From: Symbiodinium natans
Taxonomy: Eukaryota; Sar; Dinophyceae; Suessiales; Symbiodiniaceae
Reading direction: 5' to 3'
DNA length: 64,000 bases
Assembly (NCBI GenBank): GCA_905221605.1
Contig: CAJNDS010002124.1
Location: forward strand, 1,285,421-1,349,420
Numbering within the stretch: position 1 is the first letter of the stretch; each line of letters begins with the position of its first letter. Below, piece after piece: positions 29,157 through 43,400 of the stretch. Under the pieces are notes generated by a model. The model saw nothing but the letters and a program-made list of their open reading frames with translations. It did no database searches and was not told where the DNA came from. The position numbers were made by a program, and so were the translations under genes.

Positions 29157-32100
29157 AAAAAAAAAACTAGACCCTAAAACCCGAAACCCGAAAGCCCTTG
29201 AGACTGTAGAGCTTTGAGATTAGATGGGCTTCTCATGACCTCCCTACACCCAGCCCTTAGACCCTAAACCCAATGCCCGACGGCCCATGGCCGTTCGTGG
29301 TTTAGGGCCATAGGCTTAGAGTGATTTGAGCGTGAGACTTAAGGGTGTGGAGTTTTTTTGGGCGGGCACTTTTTGGCCTGAGGGTTTCAGGGTTTAGGGC
29401 TTGAGGGCTTGAAGGGCTTCATATTCCTAACATGTCGGGGTTAGGGTTCAAGCTCTCAGGCTTTCAGGGTTCTAGGGTTCTAGGGGTCACAGTTTCAGAG
29501 CTCTCGGCTTTTCATGGTTTTAGCGTTTGGGGATTTTCGGGTTCGAGGGGGTTCAGGGTTTTTGGAAAATAGGTGCCGTTTTTGGAGGTTCCTCTGATCA
29601 GGATTATAGTGTTTTGGGGTACATTAGGGCACCCTGTGTTGGAGTCATATTGGTAGCAAGCCTCTGTACTCCTTAAAATGGGGTTGTGCCTTAGTCATTG
29701 AGCATTCTGTTCCAAGTCTTAAGGCTCATAAAATGCCATGGTAAAAAGTACTCCGAGTACTTCCAAGGTACTTCCTAACTTCCGCAAGTCTTTTCTCAGG
29801 AATGCCTCACCCTAGACTAAACCCTAAACCCTAAACCCTAAACCCTAAACCCTGAACCCTAAACCCTAAACACAGCATTGATCCATGTAGGATCCCATCA
29901 ACGTTGATCCATACAGGATACAGAGTTTCGTGACGAGGCGCGGAGATCGCGCGAGCTTGTGCATGTTCCTAGAGCAACTGCCTTTTCCTTACGGACAGCG
30001 GCCCTGTCTAGCTTTGCAGAGAAGATAGGGTTTTGGCTTGAGTGTTAAGACCTAACCCAAGGGCCCAAGACCCCAAATAATCAGGACTTTGTAAAAGCCT
30101 TAAATGGGTGGGTCTGGGGCCCTTGGGGTGATTCAAGTTCGTGGCCAATCAGATTCATCCAATGCCCTCTACCCCAGCCAAAATCTTGAGTTCTCAACCT
30201 AAACCCTGAACCCTTCCCTGCTAGCAAGATATTACACACCCCTAAACCCTAAACCCTAAACCCTAAACCCTAAACCCTAAACCCTGCATCCCGAGATCCC
30301 TCACACAGGAGCCTTTCAAAAGCTAGAACCCCTTTGCATCCCTTCAAAGCGAGACAGCCCACCCTTCTTACCTATAGGCTACAGGCTTTAGTAAATTTAG
30401 GGCATAGGGTTTAGGGTTTAGGGTTTAGGGCCGCAAAGCCTTACAGCCCGAACCCCACAAATCCTAAGGCCCCCAAAGCACCTAAGCCGCCCATGCCCCT
30501 AAAGCCCCTGAACACTAAACCTGCCAAAGCCCCTAAACCCTAAACCCCCCCAAAGCCCCCAAACCCTAAACCTTTATATCCCTAGGACCCTGGCAACCAG
30601 GAACTGCTTTTCGGTTCAAGGACGTCAGCCTGTCGGATTGGGGCCACTGAGTGTTGCTCGCAACTCTGTCCAGATACATTGCAGCCCGATCTGTGGGGTT
30701 TCAGCTAGGGTCTACGACTTAAGCCATTGGGTAGAGTTCTCTGAATGATGGGTCCTAATTCAGAGAGCTTCCCGAATACCTAGGGGCAGAAGGGAGGACT
30801 GTTTGGGGGAGCATCTCTTCGAGATCAGGGCTGGCATTGGGCAGGGTACTCTGGTCAACCGGCCGAAAAGGGCTGCTGTTGACGCTCTGAGGACAGACTT
30901 TCCGCAGTCTCCGACTTGCGGAGTGTAGGGTTGCCAGCGCGAGGGCCTTTGGGGGGTTCGGCCCTTCAGGGTATTTGTCAAGAGGATACTAAAGGAGCTC
31001 TAGGCTATTCCTAAACCCTGAACCCAAACCCTAAACCCCCTCCATCCAGAACTCCGAGCCAGAGACCCTAAACCCTAAACCCCCAAAGGATGTGTTCCAG
31101 ATTGCATTGCAAGGACAAGATGAGTCTTAAATAAAAAAAAACCCCAAACACTGAACCGCCCTGAACCTTCAACCCTAAACCCCCCCAAACCGCAAAATGT
31201 AGCAGGGCCTCATAGGTCCGAAACGCTTAACAGCCATTGCTTCCGTTTTGTTGCGTTATGCTTGTAGGGATCCCTGTGGTTTTTGTTTGAGTTAGGGTTT
31301 AGGGTTTAGGGTTTAGGGTTTAGGGTTTAGGGTTTAGGGTTTAGGGTTTTAGGGTTTAGGGTTTGAGGGTTTAGGGTTTAGGGTTTAGGGTTTAAGGTTT
31401 AGAGGTAGGGTTTTGGGTTTTGGATTTCGGGTTTGGTTTGAGGTTTGGGGTTGAGGGTTGGGGGTCGAGGGTCGAGGGTTTTGGGATTCAAGATTCAGGT
31501 TTCAGGCCCTAGAGCTTACGGCTTCGGGCTTAGGGTTTAAGGTTTAGGGTTTAGGGTGTTTTGGGGACTTTTGACAGAGGCTTCAGGACTCGGTTGTAGG
31601 GTTCAGTGTTCAGGCGCTAGGGCTTAGGGTTTAGGGCTTAGGGTTTAGGGTTTAGGATTTAGGGTTTAGGGTTTGGCGACTCATTCGCGATAGCTTCAAA
31701 GCAGTTCGCTTGCCGGACCCCTACTCGTCGGTTTCGGCCCGTTGTCTTCGTGTACGCACGGTACACAGCAACGGACCCTGACCAAGAGGTTGTTATGATC
31801 TGGGAGTGTGGTCTGGGATGGGCAGACCCCTGAGCCTGAGCCCCTAAACCCTAACCCCTAGACCCTAAACCCGCTAAACCGGCTAAACCCGCTAAACCCC
31901 AAAATCCAAACCCCAAACCCCAAACCCCAAACCCCAAACCCTAAACCCTAAACCCTAGACCCTAAACCCTAAACCCTAAACCCTAAACCCTAGACCCTAA
32001 ACCCTACACCCTAAACCCTAAACCCTAAACCCTAAACCCTAAACCCTAAGCCAAGCAATAAGTTGTGGTAAAAAGTCTTGGACTGACCAGAATACCCATC

Positions 32101-35100
32101 CGCACGAAATCCAATGTTTCGCTGATCCCCAGGATGGTAGAAGGGGGTGGTTGGGGGAGGGAATGGGGTTTAGGGTTTAGGGTTTAGGGTTTAGGGTTTA
32201 GGGTTTAGGGTTTAGTGTTTAGGGTTTAGGCGACCAGCTACCCACTTCTAGGCGTCAGGGGAGAGTTATGAAGTTTAGGGTTCGTCTGTTTGGGGGGGCT
32301 ACGGAGCTGTATCATGTCTGTGCTCACCTCCCACAGACCACTGCCCAGGCATCAACTTTGTAACTTATCTGGTGCAAGGTGGGTCGACCTTCCTGGAAAA
32401 GTAGGGCTGATGCTTCTTCTTGCCGGTTCAGGGTTTAGGGTTTAGGGTTCAGGGTTTAGGGTTTAGGGGTTAGAGGTTAGGGGTTAGGGGTAGGGTGTGG
32501 CACTATGCTAAATAAGACCACACACTTTTCGCTCAAAGGTGGTCCCACCTTGTGGGTATGCGTGCGCTTCGTTCCCAGGTCGTTCTTTGCGAAAAAGCGA
32601 ATGTCCCGCGACCGGCCAATCGATCACTCTCTACTCTACCTATATCCTAGACCCTAAACCTTTGTCATAGTGGGGTAACATCTTTCCTAATTTGGAAAAA
32701 CTACCGACATGCTTTAGGGTTCCCCAAGCCCTAAACCCCTAAACCCTAAACCCTAAACCCTAAACCCTAAACCCTAAACCTAAACCCTACAGTCTGCCTG
32801 TCAAGAGTGCTTGTGGGCTCAGACGTTATCAGGGTTTCCGTGGTTAGGGTTTAAGGTTTCTGCTTTCGGGTTGCAGTGTACCGCAGCCCTCCACATCATG
32901 TGTTTCTTCTTCGCCTTTAGACGGCTACAAGGGTTCAGTGTTTCAAGGGGTCATATGCTTTCTGTTGCTATGCTCAGGCGCGCCAGTGTGTAGAGAGAGA
33001 CGCTTGCCGAAGCATACCTGCCAGACGTCGTAGCCTCTTCTCACGCCCGCAATTCTCCGAGAAGCCTGGTGGAGCGAGCCCATGTTGCAGGGATGATTTG
33101 GGGTTTAGGGTTTAGGGTTTAGGGTTTAGGGTTTAGGGTTCCAAGCTGCTGAGTACCTTTACCCTTCCCACACCCTATTACAAACCCTAAATCCTAACAC
33201 CTGAACCCCCTAAACCCTAAACCCTACACCCTAAAACCCGAAGCCCTGAAACCCACGCCCAAAGTTGTGCGGGTCCCGGTCGGGTCGAGGTCATGAGATC
33301 CTCTACCACCTCCATGGTTAAGGTTTAGGGTGTTGGCCGTAAACCCTAACCCTAAAACCTTCAACCCTAAACCCTAACCCTAAACCCTAAACCCTAAACC
33401 CTAAACCCTAAACCCTAAACCCTAAACCCTAAACCCTAAACCCTAAACCCTAAACCCTAAACCCTAAACCCTAAACCCTAAAACATAAACCCTAAACCCT
33501 AAACCCTAAACCCTAAACCCTAAACCCTAAACCCTAAACCCTAAACCCTAAACCCTAAACCCTAAACCCTAAACCCTAAACCCTAAACCCTAAACCCAAA
33601 CCCTAGGGTTTGGGGTGTACTGCCATCTTTCTGCTTCAGACGTCACACGGGATCCCAAAAACCGGAAGCTCCAGGGAACTGACTGTCTCCCCATCGGTAG
33701 CAGGGTTTAGGGTTTACTAAACTTTAGGGTTTGGGGTTTAGGGTTTAGGGTTTGGGGTTTAGGGTTTAGGGTTTATAGGGGTTAGGGGGCTAGAACTCCT
33801 CATGCCCCAAACCCTAAACTACACCCTGAACCTTAGAATCAAATAACAATATATAAAAACAACAAACAAAAAACAGACGGAAAGAATAAACAAAGAAGAA
33901 GAAAACACAACAAAAACAACGTGACAAGGGCTGAGCGCCAGGGCGCAAGCGCCGGGGGCTTCAGCCAAGCCCGACCTCAACGTCGTGGCAAGGGCGGAAG
34001 ATTTTTTGCTGCATGGGGGCCCAGGAACTCCTCCGCCATTTACCCACAAATGGCATTCCGGGGGTTTAGGGTTTAAGGTTGAGGGTTTAGGGTTTAGGCC
34101 TTAGTATAGGCCTTAGGCCTGAGGCCTTAGGCCTTAGGGTGTTGGGGTTTAGGATTCAGTGGGTTTTGCCCTGAGCTGCCAAAAAAAACCAAGCAGCCAG
34201 ACGCGACCCTCACATAGGGTGCCCATCACAGAACCCCCGAATTGGAGCAAAAAAGGTTTGGGCTTCAGGCCCCGAACCCCATAATCTCTGAACCCAAAGC
34301 CTTCACAGGTTCAGATTGCGCCGGTTGGTTTGGGAACTCGTTGGGTGCAGTTCATGGGGTTTTGCAGGGCTTTTGGGTGATAACTCTTTAGGGTTGAAAG
34401 GTTGAGAGCACTTCCCCAAGCCCCTAAACCCTAAACCCCAAAGCCTAAACCCTAAACCCTAAACCCTAAACCCTAAACCCTAAACCCTAAACCCTAAACC
34501 CTAAACCCTAAACCCTAAACCCTAAACCCTAAACCCTAAACCTACACAAGTGCCTGGAGTCCTGGGCCACACTGCGCTGGTACGTGACGACGCAAGAGCG
34601 CAGGCGAAGTCAGGAGCCTTTTGAAGGTTTAGGGTTTAGGGTTTAGGGTTTGGGGTTTAGGGTTTAGGGTTTAGGGTTTAGGGTATGGCAGGGTGTTTGC
34701 CCGCCACAAACTCCTTGACAATCGGAACCAACATCGAGGTTAGGGTTTAGGGTTTAGGATTTAGGGTTTGCGGTTTGGGGTTTGGGGTTTAGGGTTTATG
34801 GGTTTAGGGTTTAGGGTTTAGGGTTTAGGGTTTAGGGTTTAGGGTTTAGGGTTTAGGGTTTAGGGTTTAGGGTTTAGTGTCATTACAAGGCTCGTGAGCA
34901 CGGGTACCCTACATGCGTCCCGAGCTCGCTGGGAGCATTGGCATCGACAGCTGCTCCTTTGATGGATCACCGCTCAGGCGCTACTTACTTTGAAAATGCA
35001 ACGAAGCGTCTGACCCTAGGCCCTACAACCTAAAACATAAGCCTTAAAGCCCTGAACCCGAAACAAACAAACCTAAACAACCCTAAGCCCTAGAACCCGA

Positions 35101-37398
35101 AAACCTTAACCCCCAAAATCCCTCAATCTTACACCCTAAACTGTAAAACCCTAAACACTACAGCGTCACATGGCAGGGGTGTAGGGCTCAGGGCTTAGGG
35201 TTTAAGGTTGAGGGTTTAGGGCATAGTTTTAGGGTCAGAGATCAGGTCTCAGCACCTCAAGTCCATGCAGTGCAAGACATTTTGCTTCGCAGAATACGGT
35301 TGGCCTTGGGTACCCTCATTGTAAGATCGTTGCTGGGCTACCAATTTAGGGTTTAGGGTTTAGGGTTTAGGGTCCGAAGTCCTAAACCCTCAACACCCTA
35401 TTGGATTCAGTTGCCCTGCGGTGGTCCTTGTGAGCACGCGCGTTGGCTTGCAACTCATGCCGGTATGGTATATGCCAGTTGCATGAGCACACCGATACCA
35501 TGCGAGCGCGCGAGCGGTGCTCCAAGAAAAGTCAAGCCCTAAGCCCTTGAACCCTAAACCCTATACTCTAATACTCTGATTAAGCCCTATACCCTACACC
35601 CCTACCCATACCCTGTACCCCATGTCTTCGCATGTTGCCCGTTATACTAACAGTCCTGAATGTATCCCTAGTAAAATCCTTATTCAGGACTGTTACTATA
35701 AGGGGGAACATCCCAACCTCTACCCTATGTCCCCTATACCCCTATGTAGCCCTGGAGCCTCATGTCCCCCTACCTTACAAACGACTCGAACCTCTCGAAC
35801 TCTCGGGTCAATCAGGAGCCGAGTCACCCCCGAAAGCTCTAGTTGTAGGGTTTAGGGTTTAGGGTTTAGGATTTAGGATTTAGGGTCTAGGGTCTAGGGT
35901 TTAGGGTTTAGGGTTTACTTTTTTTGGGGGTGGGGGGGTGGGGGGGCTGGGCTTGCGTTGTCTGTTAGGCTTTGGAGTCTTTGACTTTTTAGGGTTTAAG
36001 GGTTTAGGGATTTAGGGCTAAGGGTGTCTATGAAAGTGGCGCGGGTGACTACGGGTGTGCCAATTTCTTCACCAACCCACCGCAGTGCTACCCGCATGCG
36101 CTTGCTTGCGTTTTCTGTCCCATGCCACAACGATCGACGGAGGGTGGGTGGGCGGGGGGGGGGGTTGGGGTCTGAGTCTCTTCATGACAACCCGTGACCC
36201 TGAACCCGAAACCCCGAACCCTAAATCCTAAACCCTGAACCCTGAACCCAAACCCCAAACCCTGAATCCTGAACCCTGAACCCTAACCCCGAACCCCAAG
36301 CTCTCAACGCCCTTGAAAGCGATCTGCAGATGCCACGGCGGTTTTCCTTTCTTCCCGGGGACCGTCTAGTCCAACCCGCAACTCCAGAGCCCTAAACTGG
36401 GCTAGGGTTTAGGGTTTAGGGTTTAGGGTTTAGGGTTTAGGGTTTAGGGTTTAGGGTTTAGGGTTTGGGGTTTGGGGTTTAGGGTGTAGGGCTTAGGGCT
36501 TAGGGTTTAGGATGTATTTGCTTAGGGTTTACAACCCTCAACCCCAAGCAACCCTTAGCCCCCAAAGCCCCGGAAGCCCGCCCAAGTTGCCCTAAACCCT
36601 AAACCCTAAACCCTAAACCCTAAACCCTAAACCCTAAACCCCAAGGTTCGTCCTCACACCTGGCATGGATCCTACATCGCAGCTTAGGGCCCTGGCCGTC
36701 GCGCGTGGATTGCAACTTCTCTCAGCATCCGGGTGTAGGGTTTAGGGTTTAGGGTTTAGGGTTTAGGGTTTAGGGTTTGGGGCATGAATAGGATTTGGGG
36801 CCGTTTAGGGCTTAGGGTTTTGTGTAAACCCTACATAAACCCTGAGCCCTAAACCCTAAACCCTAAACCCTAAACCCTAAACCCTAAACCCTAAACCCTA
36901 AACCCTAAACCCTAAACCCTAAACCCTAAACCCTAAACCCTAAACCCTAAACCCTAAACCCTAGCCCTAAACCCTAGCCCTAAACCCGTCAACCCTCAAG
37001 CCGAAGTCCTAAGCCCTACCCCCGCCGCCCGAGCGAAGGCAATGGCAGACGATTTCTCTGGGACAGGGCCAGGAACCGCTCCTCTTCGCGAGAACACTCC
37101 GGGTTTCGGGTTTAGGGTTGAGCAGTTTAGGGTTTAGGGTTTAGGGTTTAGGGTTTAGGGTTTAGGGTTTAGGGTTTAGGGTTTATAGGGTTTAGGGTTT
37201 AGGGTTGAGACCCTGACCCTAGGGCTCCAAGTCCACAAATCGTACCTACTCACTTTCGGGTGCAAAGTCTGCAAAGCGTACCTACTTTGGGCTAGTTGGA
37301 GCCTCAGGGTGAAGGTTTTAGGCATAGTGAGAGTAGCATCGCAAACCTAAATCCCTACATCCCAAACCTTATACGTCTTGGGTTACTTGCGTGGGGGT

Positions 37399-37456
<58 letters not shown>

Positions 37457-40400
37457 GTGGGCTTAAACATGTACTTCCTTCGGGTCTACGGTTGAGGGTT
37501 TAGGGGGTCAAGTGCTGTATTGTTTTTGCGGGGAGGGACCATTTCGTGTTGCACTATGCAATACCTGGGCGGGGTTCAGAATCTGCATTCCGTTGTTTGG
37601 AGTGGGGGCATATGCTCTACCACTTTGCGGGCTACAGGTACACGAGAAGGCCACTCATGTTGTGAAGTCTTAAGTTGTCTTAAGTTCGTAAATCCTTAAC
37701 CCTGAACCCAAACCCTGGAACTAATACACCCTAAACCCTGAACCCTTACCCCTGAATCCTACACCCTGAACCCTAACAAACCCTAAAACCTGAACCCTAA
37801 ACCCTGAACCCTGCACCCCACACCCTAAGCCCCAAGCCCTAAACCCTACGCCGTAAACCCTTCACAACCCTAAGCCCTAAACCCTAAGCCCTGAACCCTG
37901 AACCCTAAACCCTAAACCCTGAACACTAAACCCTAAACGCTGACCCCTAGTTACACCCTATCCCCTAAACCCCAAACCCCAAACCCCAAACCCCAAACCC
38001 CAAACCCCAAACCCCAAACCCCAAACCCCAAACCCCAAACCCCAAACCCCAAACCCTAAACCCTAAACCCTAAACCCTAAACCCTAAACCCTAAACCCTA
38101 AACCCTAAACCCTGAACCCTACTTACCCGAAGCAGCCTCAAGAACCCTGGGCTACTCAAGCCTCGAGCTCCTGCGCACATGCAAAGGAAAGCCAAGAAGA
38201 TGATGCACCTGGCCAGATTTGGTGTTAGGGTTCAGGATTCAGGGTTTGGGGTTTAGGGTTTAGGGTTTAGGTTTTAGGGTCTAGGGTTTAGGGTTTAGGG
38301 TATTAGAGGTTAGGGGTTTAGTGTTTAGGGTTTAGAGGTAAGGGGTTTAGGGGTTTAGGGGTTAAGGGGTCTAGGGGTCTAGGGGTCTAGGGGTCTAGGG
38401 TTCCCTAGAGAGAGCTCCCAGGCCCTGAACCTCGAAGCACAGATCCCCAATGCAAAGGCATTTTTGTGGTCACTGTGTACCTTTTTAACCCGAAACCTTG
38501 GGATGTTCGCCCCGTACACTAAGAGTCCTCACTAAGATTTTACATAATAGAGGGCAGATTTTTCACAATCCCTATTAAGGACAGTTAGTGCAAGGGGGGA
38601 CATCCCAACCTAAACCCAAAACCCTTTTTTAACGGGTTCCGAAGAACCTACCCGTCATGGGTTCAGGCTTTAGGGTTTAGGGTTTAGGGTTTATGGCTCA
38701 AAATTTAGTGTTTAGGGTTATAGGGTTGAAATCAACGTGGACCTGTTGAGCCCAACACCCTCCCCCCCCCCTCCCAGAGGCAGCCAGGCTTGATTCAGAA
38801 AGCCTTGGGTCCCCGCTGATTAGCCTTGGTAGCCCAGGGGTACCCTTTTCCGTTTTGTGGTTCAAGGTTCCCTTATCAACTATAGCTAACCCCAAAAAAT
38901 TGGTGCGCTTAGTGCAATTTTATATATGGTTACGTGGCTACCAAGTAGGAAAACCTGACAAACTCGCGCTATTTCTAGGCTAAGCAGGTCCCTGGGTACT
39001 AAGCAGCGGGCCCCATTCACCATTCTGCCGCCCCCCTCCATTTAGGGTTCATGTTTAGGGTTTAGGGTTTAGGGTTTAGGGTTTAGGGTTTAGGGTTTAG
39101 GGTTTAGGGTTTAGGGTTCAGGGTTTAGGGTTTAGGGTTTGTGGTTTAGGGTCTAAAACCCGAAAACCAGGATCGATGGCGCCGAAAAGGGCTTCTGGGT
39201 GCTACTGGCAAATTGCATCTTGGATTTAAGGCTTTAGTGTTGACCGGCCTGCAGGCAAATGCTGGCATCCTACCGCGCTCTAAACCCTATAGGACCCCTA
39301 ACCCCGAGCCCCCGAAATCCCTCGAGCCCTAAACCCTAGGGCCCTAAGTCCTAAACCCTCGCACAGCAAAGCCCCAAGCCCTATAATCCTAAAACGCTGA
39401 ACCCTTTCGACCCTGAAACCCCAAAGCCCCAAACCATAAATCCCTAGAACCCTCAACCTTCTTGAAGACGTGGTGCCGCTTCACCTCGACACTCCACCAG
39501 CCTCCCCTCCTACCTCTGACTCCCTTGGTTTCGATTTCGGTTTCATTGAAATAGGGTGTAGGGTTCAGGGTTTTTCTTTTCGGGCTTTTTCAGTGTTTAG
39601 GATTTAGGGGGGCTGAGGTTTTGAGGTTGGCATTGGGCTTAGAGTGGGGGTTGGGTTTGAAAGGTGGCTTTTGCTGCACCGTTGAAATGATTGTGGTTGG
39701 CACTTGCTACGGCCATGCCGCTTTGCTTTGTGTTTCCATAAACCGATCTCGGTAGGCCCTTGGCGAGGATCATATTCTGGAATGTTCTCAGAGGGTCTGA
39801 AGGGCCATCTCCTAGCTAATACCTAAACCCTAAACCCCAAACCCTAAACCCTAAACCCCAAACCCTAAACCCTAAACCCTCAAAAGTGGTGTTTTTTCTC
39901 TGCTTTAGTTCACTGAGAATCAAACCCGGGTTCAGCAGACCATTGTCATTCTGGTTCTGAGGGAGTACAGAATACCCTAAAGCCTAAACCGATTCGGGGG
40001 GGGATTCGACTTTGATAGTCCCCCGAATCCCTGTAGAGCTCGGCATTCTGATATCCGAAACACCTCGAACCTGCCACGGAACTTTGAGGACATGCTGATA
40101 TTAGCCAATCACCCGAAACCCTTATAAAGCCTCAAAGAAACCCGTATACAACCTTAAACAGAACCCTTATAAAGCCTTTAAAAGAACCCTTATGAAGCCT
40201 TAAAGAAACCCTTATAAAGCCTTAAAAAGAACCCTTAGAAAGCCTTCAAAAAAAACGAAACCCTTATAGAGCCTTCAAGAAACCCTTATACAGCCTTTAA
40301 AAAAGCCCCTTATAAAGCCTTAAAAAGAACCCGTAGACAAAACCCGGAAGTTGCGCAAGTGAACCTGAGGCCATCTCTGTGTGCATTGGCTTCCCTCTCT

Positions 40401-43400
40401 AGAGAAGCTGATCGAAAAGACCTTTGACGAGGTGAGCTTTGGTTGGGGATTCGAGCCCCATGGTTTGGGGTTTAGGGTTGAGGGTTTAGGGTTTAGGGTT
40501 TAGGGTTTAGGGATAACAAGCCCTAACTTAGCTTTGATAAGGGTTGCCTTTGGGCCTTATTTGCTCGGCAGGAAGGGGCGGGCATATGTGATGGCAGGGG
40601 AGGGGGGGGGGGGGGGGGGGGAAATATGGGCTTCTCAAAATTTGGGGACACGGGTTTTGGGTCTTGGGGGCTGTGGTGGCATCATCGTCCGAAAACATCA
40701 GTTGAAGTTGAACGTGCTCTCCATCAGGCTACGTCTGCGGATTTAAGGGCCTTTCAAAAGGCTAGTCAGCTTTGGCTGGAGAGTTCATTCCCCGAAATCA
40801 CCCTTTACGCTAAACTCTAAACCATAGCGCACCTGGTGACAAGTGTGGCCCTGGTGTGCATAGGATGCCTAGGGTTTACGGTTTAGGGTTTAGGGTTTAG
40901 GGTTTAGGGTTTAGGGTTTAGGGTAGTTGCATGGGCCCTTAACATGGTCCGTACCTCCCCTGATGTACGGGTTGAAACGACCCCAAGGCCGCATACACCC
41001 CTAAAGTCTACACCCTAAACCCTAAACCCTAAACCCTAGTCCCGAAACCCTAAACCCTAAACCCTAAACCGTAAACCCTAAACGCTAAACCCTAAACCCT
41101 ATACCCTTCATACACCCTGCAGGGGCCGCACGAGAAGTTCCGCATCTTCCTGTCATCCTCGCCGACTCCAAAGCCGTTCGGCGGTCAATGCCTAGTTCCT
41201 TTGAGTAGGGTTTAGGGTTTCGGGTTTAGGGTTTAGGGTTTAGGGTTTAGGGCTCAGGGCTTAGGGTTTCGGCTTCAGGGTTTAGGGTCTAGGGTCCAGG
41301 GTTTCGGGTCTAGGCCCTAGTGCGGAAATAAATGCTTGTCAGTCAAAGGTCGGCAGGTTAGCGGCTTGGGTAACGTGGTTGCGGGCTTTGAGACCCTGTT
41401 ACAAGGACCCCCCCCAAAAAAATGAATAAATAATAACAAAGTACATGCTTTTCCCTGTAGGGTTTAGCGTTTAGGGCGTTAAACCCTAAACCCTAAACCC
41501 TAAACCCTAAACCCTAAATTTCGGGGTTTGGCGCGTGTGGACAGCTCGGAGTTCCTGTCGCCTCATCCCATCGACTTCTGACTGAAATGCTGTGCAGGCC
41601 CCCCACAAGGCCCCAAACCGCCACCCCCCCGGCAGCCATAGGATTTAGGGTTTAGGGTTTAGGGTTTAGGGTTTAGGGTTTAGGATTTAGGGTTTAGGGT
41701 TTAGGGTTTAGGGTTTAGGGTTTAGGCATCAAGAATCCTTAGCTCTAGATCCCCGAATATTCTTCGAGTGCGTCACGAGGTTCCCCATTCAGCTCCTGCA
41801 GAACTGCATCAAGATGACCCTTGGCGTGGTCCAAAGTATGAGCCCTTAATTCGGGGACCTTTTCATCTAACCCTTATACACACTATCTATCTATCTATCG
41901 ATCTATCTATCTATCTATAAAACTATCTATATATATATATGTATATCTATATAATGGCTTAGTCTATATATATATATATACATAATAAGGGCCCCTACTG
42001 CCGATCCCTGTAAACAAGAGGGTAAGGGACCACTAAGGGCCCATGGTGCACACCTTAGAAGCTGAGGGCCACAGGGAGGGTCGGGGGCTTACTTGGTTTA
42101 GGGTTTAGGGTTTAGGGTTTAGGGTTTAGGGTTTAGGGTTTAGGGTTTAGGGTTTAGTGTTGCGGGTGCAGTAGGGCTGAGGCTCTAGTTTAGTCTAGTA
42201 CGTCATTGAGTTATTTCTTTTGCAACTCAAACGCCCCAACTACACCCTTGCAGCAGGGAGCATCGTACGTACATCAAGCGGTGCTCAAAGAGAACTCCAA
42301 CTTCGGGTTTAGGGTTCAGGGTTTAGGGTTCAGGTTTTAGGGCTAGGGTTTGGTCTTTCAATTTTCCACGTTTCGAACGCTTAATCCTCTAAACGCCCGA
42401 CACCCGAACCTCACAAAAACCAGAAACTGCCGAACGCCGAAGCATGAGATGAGGTTCCCCATCGTTTTACGCTTGAGTGCCCTCAAATGTACAGATCCAT
42501 GGCGAATCATGAAAGGGGGGGAGCAGAAATCATCCCATTCTCATAATCAGCATTTTTCAGATTGGGGGATATTAATCGGGTCCCCTAGATTAGGAGATGC
42601 CCAGACTGGGTTTAGGGTTCAGCGTTCAGAGTTTAGGATTTAGCTTGAAAGCTGACAGTCTGCGAACCAAGAAAGTTTAAGGACACTTTCCCACAGCGTC
42701 CTCTTCTGATGTACTAGACCCTCAACCCTCAACCCTAAAAGGCCCTGAACCCTAAAAAACCCTAGCCTCTAAACCTTATAATACTCTAAAAAGCCCTAAA
42801 CCCTAGACCCTAAAACCTAGAGCGTGCCAAGGACCACGGAACCTCCAAAGGGGCTGAAAGCCAACCTTGTGCGGCTGTTGCAGAACACCGCAGAGGAAGG
42901 TTAGGGTGTATGGTTTAGGGTTTAGGGTTTAGGGTCTAGGGTTTAGGGTTTAGGGTTTAGGGTTTGGGGTTTAGGGTTTAGAGTTTAGGGCCAGTTTAGG
43001 GTTTAGGGCTTAGGGTTTAGGGTTTAGAGTTTAGGGTTTAGGGTTTAGGGTTTCTGATTTAGGGCCTCCGGGGCACCTGGAGAAGCCGGTGTGTTCAACG
43101 TAAACCGACATGGCCCTAAGCTTCTGGGTACCCTTAAACCGATTTCCCAGACCCGTCCAAGGTACCGTTCCGTGTTTAAGGAGTATAGTTGTCCCTAAAC
43201 CCGAAACCCTAAACCCTAAACCCTAAACCCTAAACCCCAAACCCGAAACCCTAAACCCGTAGTTTTTGCTTTAGGCAAAACCTGAACCCCCAAATCCCTA
43301 AGACCTCAGCCCGTGGCTTGTGCAAAACTCCGCGGATGCGCGGCACTTGGGACTTGATGGAGGATCAGGGCTTAAGGGGTTTAGAGGGTTGAGGGTTTCG

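Larger units (their letters stand above)
1308..36645. other. 35 kb stretch without a recognised dynein exon
   Basis: Filled with heptamer tracts, MITE-like families A, C, D, F, H, I, J, K and L, homopolymers and the unassigned exon candidates listed separately. In 9320-14600, 17100-19680, 19735-27790 and 28370-34550 I see repeats and isolated open fragments, but nothing I can assign. Confidence 0.6.

Noticed and set aside
31680-31830. Frame reading [20 protein letters not shown] as the missing dynein link to FVLTPG
   Set aside because: Resemblance to dynein is limited to a few hydrophobic residues and no acceptor in phase was found.
34690-34740. FARHKLLD as the dynein LFERHKL motif
   Set aside because: The motif would have to precede the EPPPLDL exon in the protein, but it lies 33 kb downstream of it; the similarity is short.
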